Positions 19,435 to 29,322 of a stretch of 35,691 nucleotides of DNA are shown here, piece after piece (positions within the stretch are counted from its first letter, which is position 1; each line of letters begins with the position of its first letter). Below the pieces are notes generated by a model. The model saw only the letters and a list, made by a program, of their open reading frames with translations, was not told the origin of the DNA and ran no database searches. Source of the DNA: Planctomycetaceae bacterium (GTDB lineage: Bacteria; Planctomycetota; Planctomycetia; Pirellulales; Pirellulaceae); contig WFWZ01000267.1 in NCBI GenBank assembly GCA_015490875.1, positions 1 to 35,691 of the forward strand, in the 5' to 3' direction. The position numbers were made by a program, and so were the translations under genes.

Positions 19435-21159
19435 TTACTTTCGCGTTTCCTTCTTTTGGATCTTGGCCCAGGTATCGCGGAGCGTCACGGAGCGGTTGAA
19501 TACCGGGTGATCGGCTGTCGAATCGGGATCGACGCAGAAATAACCGAGCCGCTCGAACTGGTAGCGAGCTCCCACGTCGGCCCCACGGAGACTCGGTTCG
19601 ACAAAACAGTTCGTCCGGACCTCCTCGGATTGCGGATTGAGGTCTTCCCGCCAATCTCGCTCGGCACCCGGATCGGGAACGCGAAACAGGTGATCGTACA
19701 GGCGGACCTCCGCCGAGAGGGCGTGCGCGCAACTGACCCAGTGGATCGTCCCTTTGACCTTGCGCTGCTGCGGCATCCCGCTGCGCGTCTGCGGATCATA
19801 GCTGCATCGCAATTCGGTCACCACTCCCGTTTTCGGATCGTGCACCACTTCATCGCACCGAATGATGTAGGCATAACGCAGGCGGACTTCGCGGCCTGGA
19901 GCCAAGCGGAAGAATTTGCGAGGCGGATCTTCCATGAAGTCCGAACGCTCGATCCACAGCTCGCGGGAAAAAGGAACGAGCCGCTTGCCCATCGAGGGAT
20001 CTTCGGGGTTGTTGATCGCCTCGAGTTCTTCCACGCGGTCTTCGGGGTAGTTGGTCAGGACGATCTTCAGCGGATCGAGTACTCCCATGGCTCGAGGCGC
20101 GCGGCGATTGAGGTCTTCCCGCAAACACTGCTCGAGAACCTGGATATCGATCGTGCTGTTGAACTTGGCGACGCCGATCCGCTCGGCAAACGCTCGAATC
20201 GACTCAGGCGTGTAGCCTCGACGGCGCAGCGCACAAATCGTCGGCATCCTCGGGTCATCCCAACCGCGGACGTGCCCCTCCTGAACCAGCTCCAGCAACC
20301 GCCGTTTGCTCATCACGGTGTAGGTGAGATTGAGTCTTGCGAATTCGATTTGTTGCGGGTGATGGACGCCGAGCCGGTCGAGGAACCAGTCGTAGAGCGG
20401 CCGGTGGTTTTCGAACTCGAGCGTGCAGATCGAATGGGTGATACCCTCAATCGAATCGCTTTGCCCGTGAGCCCAATCGTACGTGGGGTAGATGCACCAC
20501 TGGTCGCCCGTACGATGGTGTTCAGCATGCAGAATCCGGTACATCACCGGATCGCGCAGATTCAGATTGGGCGAGGCCATATCGATTTTGGCTCGAAGGG
20601 TGCGTGAACCGTCGGGAAACTCGCCCGCTCGCATGCGGCGAAAGAGATCGAGGTTCTCCTCTACGCTTCGGTTGCGGTAGGGACTTTCTCGTCCCGGCTC
20701 GGTCAATGTTCCGCGATATTCGCGGATCTCTTCGGCACTCAAGTCGCACACATAGGCATCGCCTTGCCGAATGAGCTTCTCTGCCCACTGATAAAGCTGC
20801 TCGAAGTAGTCGGATGCATAGAACTCGCGATCGCCCCAATCGAATCCGAGCCAACGGACATCGTCTCGGATCGCTTCGACATACTCCTGCTCTTCCTTGA
20901 CGGGATTGGTATCGTCGAAGCGCAAGTTACACAGTCCACCGAACTTCTCCGCCAATCCAAAATTGAGGCAGATGCTCTTGGCGTGTCCGATATGGAGATA
21001 CCCATTCGGCTCGGGAGGAAAACGCGTGTGCACGCGACCACCATACTTGCCCGACTCCAGATCGGCCCGGATGATCTGCTCGATGAAATGAGCGCGAGCT
21101 TCTTTGGCTTTCTCTTTGTCCTTGTCCGCATTCGGTGCAGGGTCAGGCGAATCGGCCAT
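19435..21159 (-). CDS. glnS: Glutaminyl-tRNA synthetase
   Basis: A 574-residue class I synthetase that charges tRNA-Gln with glutamine. Visible are [16 protein letters not shown] (HIGH motif at 56-59), [27 protein letters not shown], the KMSKS-type loop VMSKRRL, and the two C-terminal anticodon-binding beta-barrels. Length is normal. The presence of GlnRS implies that Gln-tRNA can be made directly rather than only through Glu-tRNA amidotransfer. The gene lies 15 bp downstream of gltX, so the Glu and Gln synthetases are made together. Confidence 0.97.
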   Translation of the reverse strand: MADSPDPAPNADKDKEKAKEARAHFIEQIIRADLESGKYGGRVHTRFPPEPNGYLHIGHAKSICLNFGLAEKFGGLCNLRFDDTNPVKEEQEYVEAIRDDVRWLGFDWGDREFYASDYFEQLYQWAEKLIRQGDAYVCDLSAEEIREYRGTLTEPGRESPYRNRSVEENLDLFRRMRAGEFPDGSRTLRAKIDMASPNLNLRDPVMYRILHAEHHRTGDQWCIYPTYDWAHGQSDSIEGITHSICTLEFENHRPLYDWFLDRLGVHHPQQIEFARLNLTYTVMSKRRLLELVQEGHVRGWDDPRMPTICALRRRGYTPESIRAFAERIGVAKFNSTIDIQVLEQCLREDLNRRAPRAMGVLDPLKIVLTNYPEDRVEELEAINNPEDPSMGKRLVPFSRELWIERSDFMEDPPRKFFRLAPGREVRLRYAYIIRCDEVVHDPKTGVVTELRCSYDPQTRSGMPQQRKVKGTIHWVSCAHALSAEVRLYDHLFRVPDPGAERDWREDLNPQSEEVRTNCFVEPSLRGADVGARYQFERLGYFCVDPDSTADHPVFNRSVTLRDTWAKIQKKETRK

Positions 21160-21174
21160 CGCAGAAGACTCCTT

Positions 21175-22758
21175 TCATGCGGGACGCTGTGCGGCGCCGA
21201 CTTTGGCCAGCGCCTGTTCAATGCGCGCAAGTGTCGTGGCTTTCCCGAGGATCTCCAGAGCTTCGAACATTCCGAGTCCCACACCGCGTCCGGTCACTGC
21301 CACACGCACGGCATGGATGATCTTCCCCAGGCCGATCCCGCGCTCCTGAACCCACTCCTTCATGGCGGTTTCGATATGGGGCGCGTCGAAGGGTTCGAGC
21401 TGGGCGAGGACTTCGGCGAACTCGGCCAGCCGCTGCTGCGACTCGGGATCTCCCAGTCGCTTCTTGAGGGCCTTCTCATCGTAGGCGAGTTCCGCATCGG
21501 CCACATAGAACTCGGGAAAGTCGAGGATGTCGCCGCCCGTCTTGATCCGGTCGCCGGCCGCCCGCAATACCGCCTCGGTGCGCTGGCGCTGCTCGAGTGT
21601 CGGAGGTGTGTCGACCCAACCGACTTCTTCGAGAAACGGCCGAACAATTTCCCACTTCTCTTCGAGTGTCAACTCGTTCATGTAATGCTGCTGGAACGAC
21701 CAGAGTTTCACCGGGTCGAAACTGGCCGGAGACTTGTTGACACGCTCGAGGCTGAACGACTCGATCATCGCCTGGCGAGTGAAGAACTCGGTCTTGTCAT
21801 CGAGCGACCAGCCCAACAACAAAACGTAGTTGAGGATCGCCTCGGGGAGGTAGCCAACGGCGCGGTAGAACTCAACCAAGACCGGCTGGAATGTCTCCTC
21901 GTCGATCGTCCTCCCCAGCCGCTCCAGGATGTGAGCCCCATGTTCGTAGAGTTTTCGAAAGTCGGGATGCTTGAGGTATTTCTTGAGTTTACGTTTACTG
22001 AGCTTACTTTGACTTCCCGGCTCGGCGACATAAGGAAGATGAGCGTAACGGGGAATGGGAAGGTCGAGTCCCTGGGCGATGAAGATCTGCCGCGGCGTGT
22101 TGGAAAGGTGTTCGACCGCGCGGATCACGTGGGAAATCTGGAAGTCGTAGTCATCTACGACGTTCGCCAAGTGATAGAGGCAACTGCCGTCCGCGCGCTG
22201 GATCACATGGTCCTGTTCCTGAGCCCACGCGAACTCCATCGGACCTCGCACCAGGTCCTCGAACCGGCACACTCCTTCACTGGGCATCTTCAGTCGCACG
22301 ACGGCCGTGCGGCCTTCGGAGGCGAACCGCTCGGCCTGCGCCTCGGTCTCCGCCATCCAACGACGGCTGTAGCGAAAGGGAACACCCGCCTTCTCCGCCG
22401 CTTCACGCTCGGCTTGGATTTCCTCGGGTCGGGAAAAGTCGCGGTAGGCGTAACCTCGCTCAAGCAGCCGTTCAACAGCTGCTTGGTAGCGCTGGGTGCG
22501 CTGCGACTGAAAGTAGGGAGCATAGGGGCCGCCCACCTCGGGTCCCTCATCCCAATCCAGTCCAAGCCACCGGAAGCCTTCGAGAATCGGCTTAAGAGCC
22601 TCCTCGACGTGACGCTGCTGGTCGGTATCGTCGATGCGCAGGATGAACTGGCCGCCGTGGTGGCGGGCGTAGAGCCAGTTGAACAGGGCGGTGCGAACTC
22701 CGCCGATGTGCAGGTGTCCGGTGGGACTGGGAGCGAAGCGCGTGCGAACAGGGGCCAT
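21175..22758 (-). CDS. gltX: Glutamyl-tRNA synthetase
   Basis: A 527-residue class I synthetase. The start is clear: [20 protein letters not shown] with the HIGH-type motif at about 16-19, then [37 protein letters not shown] motifs and the KLSKRK loop, followed by the helical anticodon-binding region. It charges tRNA-Glu. With GlnRS encoded next door, a discriminating enzyme would be expected, but this cannot be read from sequence by eye. It is the probable first gene of the gltX-glnS-PfkB-thpR unit; the 102 bp upstream could hold its promoter. Confidence 0.96.
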   Translation of the reverse strand: MAPVRTRFAPSPTGHLHIGGVRTALFNWLYARHHGGQFILRIDDTDQQRHVEEALKPILEGFRWLGLDWDEGPEVGGPYAPYFQSQRTQRYQAAVERLLERGYAYRDFSRPEEIQAEREAAEKAGVPFRYSRRWMAETEAQAERFASEGRTAVVRLKMPSEGVCRFEDLVRGPMEFAWAQEQDHVIQRADGSCLYHLANVVDDYDFQISHVIRAVEHLSNTPRQIFIAQGLDLPIPRYAHLPYVAEPGSQSKLSKRKLKKYLKHPDFRKLYEHGAHILERLGRTIDEETFQPVLVEFYRAVGYLPEAILNYVLLLGWSLDDKTEFFTRQAMIESFSLERVNKSPASFDPVKLWSFQQHYMNELTLEEKWEIVRPFLEEVGWVDTPPTLEQRQRTEAVLRAAGDRIKTGGDILDFPEFYVADAELAYDEKALKKRLGDPESQQRLAEFAEVLAQLEPFDAPHIETAMKEWVQERGIGLGKIIHAVRVAVTGRGVGLGMFEALEILGKATTLARIEQALAKVGAAQRPA

Positions 22759-22860
22759 GATGCCGTGACTGTGTTCGATAGGGGCGGACCGTTCCGGCGA
22801 TTTTGAGTCACGATAGAGTCTGGGAGCCGGAGCGGAAAGGGGGACGTCCTCGGGCTCGCG

Positions 22861-23982
22861 TCAGGCTGCCTGTCGCCTCGCGGCGCGGCGTTTTTGTTTC
22901 CGCAACCGCCGGCGCTCCGACTTGGATAAGCCTCGGTATTCATCCTCGGCCCCGTCTTCCGACTCGACCGAATCGTGGGATGCCGAGGCAGCAACCCTAT
23001 CCTGTTTGGACGGCTTCGATGCGGCTTGGGGACCGGTTGCAGGTTCCGGTTCCGAGTCGGCGGTTTGCGGAGAAGCCTTTTTCTTCTGTTTTGGCATCTT
23101 TTTCGGGCGAGGTTTCGCCGACTCCTTATCCGTCCCCCGCTCCGTCGACGCGTCCACTTCGGTCTCCTGTTTGTGATTTCGAGTTGAGGAGGCGGCGGGC
23201 AAGAGTCCGTGGGCAGCCAGATCGACGTGGCGAGCGTACCACAAGAGGCCAGTTAGACAGAACCACACGGCGAGGAAGCGCCCGGACGCGATGGCCATGC
23301 CCGCGAGGATAGGATCGGAAATCGGCAGCCGACCCGACATCACGACTGCCGTGGCCAACACCGAACTCGCCGACGCCAACAAGAGGGTTACTGCGAATTT
23401 GGACTCGTAGAGCTCGCGAGCAAGAAAGGCTCCCAAGAGGGCTCCCGCGAGAAGTGGCCAGAGGGAGGCAATGGAAGGCGAGAGGAATACTCCGCTTCCC
23501 GAAGCGCGTGCTACGACACGCGTCAACTGCGTGGAGAAGTGTGTCGTTGCATCGGCCGAGGCGAGGAGGCAGCATCCGGCCACCCACAGCCACCAGCGAT
23601 AGCGACCTCGGTAGTCGTCCACACGGTGGCGACGCACGAGGTAGGTCAGCCCTGCGCTCACGGCAGCCGCCGTGCACAGGCCGTGGACAAGCCAGTCCAT
23701 GAGCGAACCGGCGGCCGTGGGGCTGAGAAAGAGAAGGTCTCTCAGCAGGCGTGGATGCTCAAGGGTGACAACCCACGCGTCGAGCACAAAAAGTCCGAGG
23801 GAAAGGCCAAGGCATGCCAAGAAGAAGTGGGTAAGTGGACGCCGAGGAATCAGACTCGTCAACGGCGGTTGGAACGCGCGTTGCGCCGCCTCGTGGTACG
23901 GGCGCCTTTCCCCAACTTCAGAGTTGGCCGATGAGCTCGTCGATGAGGCGGGCGGAGTTTCGGGCGTCCCGTTGCTTTGCAT
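22861..23982 (-). CDS. Six-helix membrane protein with basic, Lys/Arg-rich C-terminal tail
   Basis: A 373-residue protein I do not recognise. After a Ser/Thr/Pro-rich N-terminus come about six hydrophobic segments (approximately 52-73, 92-116, 128-142, 171-190, 196-216 and 225-250). A long polar tail (262-373) is rich in Lys, Arg, Glu and Ser (KPRPKKMPKQKKKA, then RRLRKQKRRAARRQAA). The tail looks intrinsically disordered and would be cytoplasmic. The start is uncertain: ATG 23982 gives the most compact protein, while the frame opens up to 24069. Low-complexity basic tails like this are common in planctomycete membrane proteins; function is unknown. Confidence 0.6.
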   Translation of the reverse strand: MQSNGTPETPPASSTSSSANSEVGERRPYHEAAQRAFQPPLTSLIPRRPLTHFFLACLGLSLGLFVLDAWVVTLEHPRLLRDLLFLSPTAAGSLMDWLVHGLCTAAAVSAGLTYLVRRHRVDDYRGRYRWWLWVAGCCLLASADATTHFSTQLTRVVARASGSGVFLSPSIASLWPLLAGALLGAFLARELYESKFAVTLLLASASSVLATAVVMSGRLPISDPILAGMAIASGRFLAVWFCLTGLLWYARHVDLAAHGLLPAASSTRNHKQETEVDASTERGTDKESAKPRPKKMPKQKKKASPQTADSEPEPATGPQAASKPSKQDRVAASASHDSVESEDGAEDEYRGLSKSERRRLRKQKRRAARRQAA

Positions 23983-24197
23983 CAACACGCGGCGGCGGCG
24001 CACATCGGAGCGTCCAGTAGTTGCAAACGCCATAATCGGAATCCATTCCCCAGGCGACAAGGACCACAAGACACAACGACAAGAAGTCTACACGTGACCT
24101 TCGGCGCATTGCGGGCGGAAGCTGAAAAAACCGCAGCGAGACGGCAAGGTCGGTGCGGTTCGACGGGTGGCACCCCAGCGACCGTTCCAAGGCCTGC

Positions 24198-25064
24198 CTA
24201 AGGCGACGGTTCGGAAATGACGGGGTTCTCGAGAGTTCCGATGCGTTCGATGGTGACCTGAGCGGTGTCCCCGGGCTTGAGAAACCTTGGAGGTTTGCGC
24301 GCCATCCCGACACCGGGCGGGGTGCCGGTGAAGAGAACGTCCCCCGGCTGGAGCGTCGTGACGGTGGAAAGGTACGCGATCAAGTGCTCGATCGAGAAGA
24401 TGAGTTGTCGCGTGTTGGACGCCTGAAGGACCTCGCCGCTGACCGTCATCTGGATGTCCAACTCGACAGGGGGAGTGAACTCGTCCGCCGTGACGACGAC
24501 CGGTCCCATCGGAGCGAACGTGTCGAACGACTTGCCAAGCAGCCATTGGCCGCCGGGCTTCCCCTTTTGCCAGTCGCGAGCACTGACGTCATGCCCACAA
24601 GTGAGTCCCCCCACGTGCTGCCACGCCTCTTCGCGCCGGATGTGCTTTCCTCCTTTGCCGATCACGACGACAAGTTCTGCTTCATAGTCGACTTGCTCAC
24701 TGGCGTGAGGCAGACGAATGGCCTCTTTATGGCCAACGACGGTCGGAGCCAACTTACAGAAGACGACCGGTTCTTCGGGAATGGAAGCCCCTGTTTCCGC
24801 CGCATGGTCGGCGTAGTTGAGGCCGATACAGATGATTTTCTGAGGGTCGGGAATGGGGGCGTACCACCGCTTGGGTGGTTCAGAGAGAGGGATGCCTCGA
24901 GCGACCGCCTCTTCGACTTCGGGCCGAACGTCGTGCCACGCCGCGAGGATCGCTTTGAGCGACGAGGGGAGTCGAGCATCCGCGTCGGGGAGTGAGATCC
25001 ACTGACCGTCGCGTTCGGCAACGACCCGAGGACCGGTAGGACCTTCGACAGTGGCCAGTCGCAT
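24198..25064 (-). CDS. Fumarylacetoacetate hydrolase family protein
   Basis: A 288-residue member of the FAH superfamily (hydrolases, isomerases and decarboxylases acting on 2-oxo or acylpyruvate substrates with a divalent metal). The signature is present: IICIGLNYADHAAETG at 77-92, metal ligands Glu128 and Glu130 in DYEAEL and Asp159 in GHDVSARDWQ, GKSFDTFAPMGP, then GDVLFTGTPPGVG. The layout is that of FAHD1-like or ureidoglycolate-lyase-like proteins. The substrate cannot be given. It diverges from the GGDEF gene across a 260-bp region. Confidence 0.92.
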   Translation of the reverse strand: MRLATVEGPTGPRVVAERDGQWISLPDADARLPSSLKAILAAWHDVRPEVEEAVARGIPLSEPPKRWYAPIPDPQKIICIGLNYADHAAETGASIPEEPVVFCKLAPTVVGHKEAIRLPHASEQVDYEAELVVVIGKGGKHIRREEAWQHVGGLTCGHDVSARDWQKGKPGGQWLLGKSFDTFAPMGPVVVTADEFTPPVELDIQMTVSGEVLQASNTRQLIFSIEHLIAYLSTVTTLQPGDVLFTGTPPGVGMARKPPRFLKPGDTAQVTIERIGTLENPVISEPSP

Positions 25065-25226
25065 GGGAGGCTCCTTGTCCGTTCAGGCACCCCTGAAAAA
25101 CCAATCGGAATCCGCAGGTGAAATCGAGGTTGGCCATTGTAGCGATTGGGTCGGCGGTGAGGAGCCCCGCAGTCGTGTTGCGCGGTGTCGCGCCCCGACC
25201 GAGTGGGGCTCGAGAAGGAGCACGAT

Positions 25227-25255
25227 TTGACCGCGGACGATGGGCAACCTAGGTT
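25227..25255 (+). promoter_or_regulatory. Promoter of the HD/PAS/GGDEF gene
   Basis: TTGACC at 25227-25232 and TAGGTT at 25250-25255, with a 17-bp spacer. Transcription would start about 63 nt before the ATG at 25325. It shares the 11-mer CCTAGGTTTGG at the same offset with the promoter at 17254. Confidence 0.55.
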
Positions 25256-25324
25256 TGGACAACCTGTGTGGAGGCGAGCTGCCCCGTGCGCCTCGGAGCG
25301 GTCTTTGATCTTGGATGATGCACC

Positions 25325-27514
25325 ATGGACGTTGGAAACGAGTCCACATCGGAGAATGCTCGATCTGCCGAGCCCGCGAGGGAGAATTCGAGGGAACCGA
25401 CTGGCGGCACGAGGTTGGCGGATGCGTTCAGCAAATTGGACGATGTAGCACCGGCTGGCCGCGAGGAGTTCGCCCGACGCGTCCGCTACGAGAACAGGTT
25501 GGTACAAGCGCGGCTGGGAATCGCCGCGAGTCTCTTTACGGCGCTGCGAGCCAAACACCCGCCGACAGCCGCCCACTCCCTGCGCGTCGCCATGGGAGTC
25601 TCCTGCTGGGCAATCGCTCGCCGTATGGACGAAGACCGGCTCGACCAGATCGAGATCGCGGCCCTGTTGCACGATGTCGGCAAGATCGGCGTCCCCGACC
25701 GCGTTTTACTCAAACCGGGCAAGCTCTCCAGCGATGAGCGTCTGACGATCGAACAACACCGTCAAGTGGGAGTACAGATCCTCCTAAGCTGCTGTGCCTC
25801 CCAAGAGATCCTCGATATCGTCAAGTACACGCCGGCATGGTACAACGGCGACAAGACGGGGTTCGATCGGACCGGGGAGGATCTGCCTCTGGGAGCTCGC
25901 ATGGTGGCGATCGTCGACGCCTACGATGCCATGACGACCGATCACGTCTATCGCCGGGCCATGCCCAAGGAGCGGGCCCTGGCGGAACTGTATGCCTTCG
26001 CCGGCCGTCAATTCGATCCGACCCTGGTCGAAGAGTTCTCGGATTTGATGACCCGTGAGCAAATCGACTTGCACCGACTACTCGCCCAGCGTTGGCTCGC
26101 CGACTTGCAGTCGTCCCAATCGAACCGGTTTTGGAGCCTCGGGTTCGGCGCCGAATCGATCGGGGGAGACGAAGAGACCGATCGTCTCTTCTACTTGTCG
26201 ATCCTCGACAATATCCACGATGGCGTTGTCTTCATCGACTCGGACCTGCAAATCCAACTGTGGAATCGGCCGGCCGAGCGTCTGACGGGACTCGTGGCTG
26301 GCGCTGTCGTCCGCAGGCACTGGACACCGGCGTTGGTGCAGATGCGTGATGAGTCCAACTCTCCGATTGAAGCCGAAGAATGTCCGGTACGACTGTGCCT
26401 GGAAACCGGCGAGCAGTCGCTTCGGCGTTTGGTCCTGCAAGGCCGCGAGGGAGACCCCGTCTCCGTCGACGTCCACTTCATACCGGTCATCGACAATGAG
26501 GGGCGACATCATGGGGTGACCATGGTGCTGCATGATACGTCTCATCAAGTGAGCCTCGAACAGCGACTCGAGGCACTACAGCATCAGGTGACACGCGACC
26601 CGTTGACGCAGGTCGCCAATCGAGCGGAATTCGATCGCATGTTGGCCCAGTTCGTCCAAACGCACTTGAGGCGACAACTGCCGTGTTCCCTCATCATCTG
26701 CGACTTGGACCACTTCAAGCGAATCAACGACACTTACGGTCATCAAGCCGGCGATGACGTGCTCATTTCGTTCGCTTCGATGTTGAGGCGGTTTGCGCGC
26801 ACGGGCGATTTCGTCGCTCGCTACGGTGGAGAAGAATTCGTCGTGCTCTGTGCCGACTGCACATGCGATGCAGCGGCACGGCGAGCGGAAGAGCTTCGTG
26901 CGGACCTCGAGCGGACACCGCAACCGGCACTTCGTGGAGAACCCCTCACGGCGAGTTTCGGGGTCACGCAGCTGCAAGCCGGAGACACTCCTGAGACGAT
27001 GTTGCGACGGGCCGACCGAGCGCTCTTGCAGGCGAAGGACTCGGGCCGCAACATGGTCGTGCAACTGGGCACCGGCGACATCGAAACCGAGGAGGCTCGC
27101 CAGACGATCCTCAACCGGTGGCGCCAATGGTTTCAACCGAACCGCTCCCAGGAGGTGGCGAGGTGTCGTCTGGTGACGTGCGTCCCCCTGACCATCGCCG
27201 CGAAGAAGCTGATGGGGTTCATCGCCGACCACAACGCAGAGATCCTTCTTTTTGAAGAAAACCAAGCGGTCCTTCGCATCCAGGGGAGCAGTTCCCCTGC
27301 TCTACGGCGTCAAGGCGACCGCGGGTCAGCACTGGACATCGGACTCCAGTTTTCGGAAATCCAGGAGCACGAAAATGCTCCGCGACAGACCGAAATCGAC
27401 GTCCTGGTGCGCTCCGTCCGCTCGCGGGACCGGCGCAGGAAAAATGTGCGGGAACGAGCGCGACTTTTGGTGTCGAGCCTGAAGTCGTATCTCATGGCGA
27501 CGGAAGCACTCTGA
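25325..27514 (+). CDS. Cyclic-di-GMP signalling protein: degenerate HD-GYP, PAS and active GGDEF
   Basis: A 729-residue cytoplasmic protein without membrane helices. Residues 80-245 are an HD-GYP-like domain: HSLRVA at 84-89, then His116-Asp117 in ALLHDVGKIGVPDR. However, the HHE-x-x-DG-x-GYP stretch is replaced by TPAWYNG and TGFD (169-181), so phosphodiesterase activity is doubtful. Residues 285-410 are a PAS-type sensor (LDNIHDGVVFIDSDLQI). Residues 420-580 are GGDEF, with RYGGEEF (GGEEF at 501-505) and an intact inhibitory I-site, Arg492-x-x-Asp495, five residues upstream. It should make cyclic-di-GMP with product feedback. Residues 600-729 are an unassigned C-terminal domain. A likely picture is a diguanylate cyclase controlled by PAS and a pseudo-HD-GYP. 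Confidence 0.9.
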   Translation: MDVGNESTSENARSAEPARENSREPTGGTRLADAFSKLDDVAPAGREEFARRVRYENRLVQARLGIAASLFTALRAKHPPTAAHSLRVAMGVSCWAIARRMDEDRLDQIEIAALLHDVGKIGVPDRVLLKPGKLSSDERLTIEQHRQVGVQILLSCCASQEILDIVKYTPAWYNGDKTGFDRTGEDLPLGARMVAIVDAYDAMTTDHVYRRAMPKERALAELYAFAGRQFDPTLVEEFSDLMTREQIDLHRLLAQRWLADLQSSQSNRFWSLGFGAESIGGDEETDRLFYLSILDNIHDGVVFIDSDLQIQLWNRPAERLTGLVAGAVVRRHWTPALVQMRDESNSPIEAEECPVRLCLETGEQSLRRLVLQGREGDPVSVDVHFIPVIDNEGRHHGVTMVLHDTSHQVSLEQRLEALQHQVTRDPLTQVANRAEFDRMLAQFVQTHLRRQLPCSLIICDLDHFKRINDTYGHQAGDDVLISFASMLRRFARTGDFVARYGGEEFVVLCADCTCDAAARRAEELRADLERTPQPALRGEPLTASFGVTQLQAGDTPETMLRRADRALLQAKDSGRNMVVQLGTGDIETEEARQTILNRWRQWFQPNRSQEVARCRLVTCVPLTIAAKKLMGFIADHNAEILLFEENQAVLRIQGSSSPALRRQGDRGSALDIGLQFSEIQEHENAPRQTEIDVLVRSVRSRDRRRKNVRERARLLVSSLKSYLMATEAL

Positions 27515-27715
27515 AAAACCGCTTCGCTCCGACCGCCGACCGACGGCCGATTGTGGCTCTACTCCCTATCCGCTATCGTAGCGCCGTTGGGTCTTCCCGT
27601 GGACGGACCGGCCTGACACTCACTCGAGCGAACCGGATGCGTTGGTCCGGGGCGCCTCGGGGGAGCGCAACTAAGCTGTGGTTTTCTCGGACCACCAATA
27701 AAGGAGGATGATACG

Positions 27716-28321
<606 letters not shown>

Positions 28322-28351
28322 TTGAGCGCGAAGTTTCGAACCCGCATACGG

Positions 28352-28383
28352 ACGGCCGCCTCCTTCTCGAGGCGGCCGTTTTG
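28352..28383 (+). terminator. Rho-independent terminator after sodA
   Basis: A perfect 10-bp GC-rich stem (28352-28361 with 28370-28379), an 8-nt loop and a short T run, 30 bp after the stop codon. Confidence 0.85.
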
Positions 28384-28463
28384 CGTGGGGTGTCCTTGCG
28401 TACCCACAGCACTGAGGCGGTCCATGAAACCTGATCGAAAGCCGCTCCGCTGTCCGGTTGCCG

Positions 28464-28512
28464 TACCCCTCTTTTCCCCTCTTTGCGTCTTCGCGTCTTT
28501 GCGCGCAACGAT
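28464..28512. repeat. RKDAKTQR-type dispersed repeat remnant
   Basis: The plus strand has the iterated CTTTGCGTCTTCGCG pattern; the minus strand reads ARKDAKTQRGEK in one frame. This pattern recurs in intergenic DNA of many unrelated bacteria and often gives false short proteins. It lies in a 300-bp region (28322-28621) that otherwise holds only the sodA terminator. Confidence 0.5.
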
Positions 28513-28621
28513 TCCCCCTCTTCGCGCGCAGCCCACCACAAACCACCGGGCGTGCCGAGCCCAACACGGATCAAGCACCGCCGCTGCCGTCCGCCTTGCC
28601 GCAAAGGCGTTCCCGTCTTCG

Positions 28622-28927
28622 TCAGTTGTCGCTGAATTCGACGGGCGAGGCGATTTCGCATCCGAGTGGATTCCGGACGTACTTGCGATAACATTCGGGG
28701 CAGAGGTCGAACTTGCGGCGCTCGTGGATGTCCGGTCCGATAAGGTCGTCGTGAAGACTCTCGGCGTCGTCCAAAATCTGGCCGACCTCCGTGAGATGAT
28801 CGCGGTCTTCCCACTCATCCATGCACATTCCGTCGCCGATGGAAGCGTCGATCTCCAGCCTGACGACGTAACGCAACTCGTCCGATTCGATGGAACGTCT
28901 GCAGCGGTCGCAGGAGTAGTGGATCAT
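28622..28927 (-). CDS. Small zinc-ribbon-like protein
   Basis: A 101-residue acidic protein with two CxxC pairs: CDRCRRSIES near residues 6-15 and CPECYRKYVRNP near 76-87, probably binding one zinc. Between them is RYVVRLEIDASIG followed by an acidic helical stretch (EDRDHLTEVGQILDDAE). Proteins of this shape are common in planctomycetes and have no known function. The start at 28927 is chosen because AAAGGAAGG sits just upstream; the frame continues to 29032 but lacks a site there. Confidence 0.75.
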   Translation of the reverse strand: MIHYSCDRCRRSIESDELRYVVRLEIDASIGDGMCMDEWEDRDHLTEVGQILDDAESLHDDLIGPDIHERRKFDLCPECYRKYVRNPLGCEIASPVEFSDN

Positions 28928-29322
28928 GCAACGATTCCTTCCTTTGAGATGGTTGCCAGACGGAACGGAGTGTGGTGCCGCAAGGGGCTCCTTCTTTCCG
29001 TCATCGTAATCTCGAATGGCTCCGCGTCGCAAGCGGAATCAGCGTATTTTCAGGGGCCTGCGGCCCGGAGAAAAAGGGCGTCCGCCGTGCGTCCGCCACA
29101 GCCGGCGCAGTTTCGCACGCGGACCACCCTTCACCCTGCCCGATCGGCGCGATAGAATAAGGTTGGCGTAGTGGCGGATCATCAAGGCGGAAAACTCGGC
29201 ACCCTTGCCGGTTCCCGTCAGCCGCTTTCCGTTAGGTCTCCCGATCCTTCCTGATCTGTCCTGAGGTAGTCGCCTTCAGCAAGCCGAGAACTCCGAGAAC
29301 CGATCGTCTGGCAACCGCCGAG
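28928..29322. other. 395-bp intergenic region
   Basis: It contains the ribosome-binding site of the zinc-ribbon gene on the minus strand and a plus-strand promoter candidate at 29130-29158. I see no tRNA, repeat or further small gene. Confidence 0.5.
29130..29158 (+). promoter_or_regulatory. Promoter candidate of the HNH endonuclease gene
   Basis: TTCACC at 29130-29135 and TAGAAT at 29153-29158, 17 bp apart. The presumed start codon at 29323 would leave a leader of about 155 nt. Confidence 0.4.

Noticed and set aside
18934..22806. Two long plus-strand frames opposite the PfkB kinase, glnS and gltX
   Set aside because: They mirror well-conserved synthetase and kinase genes and have no ribosome-binding sites or domains.
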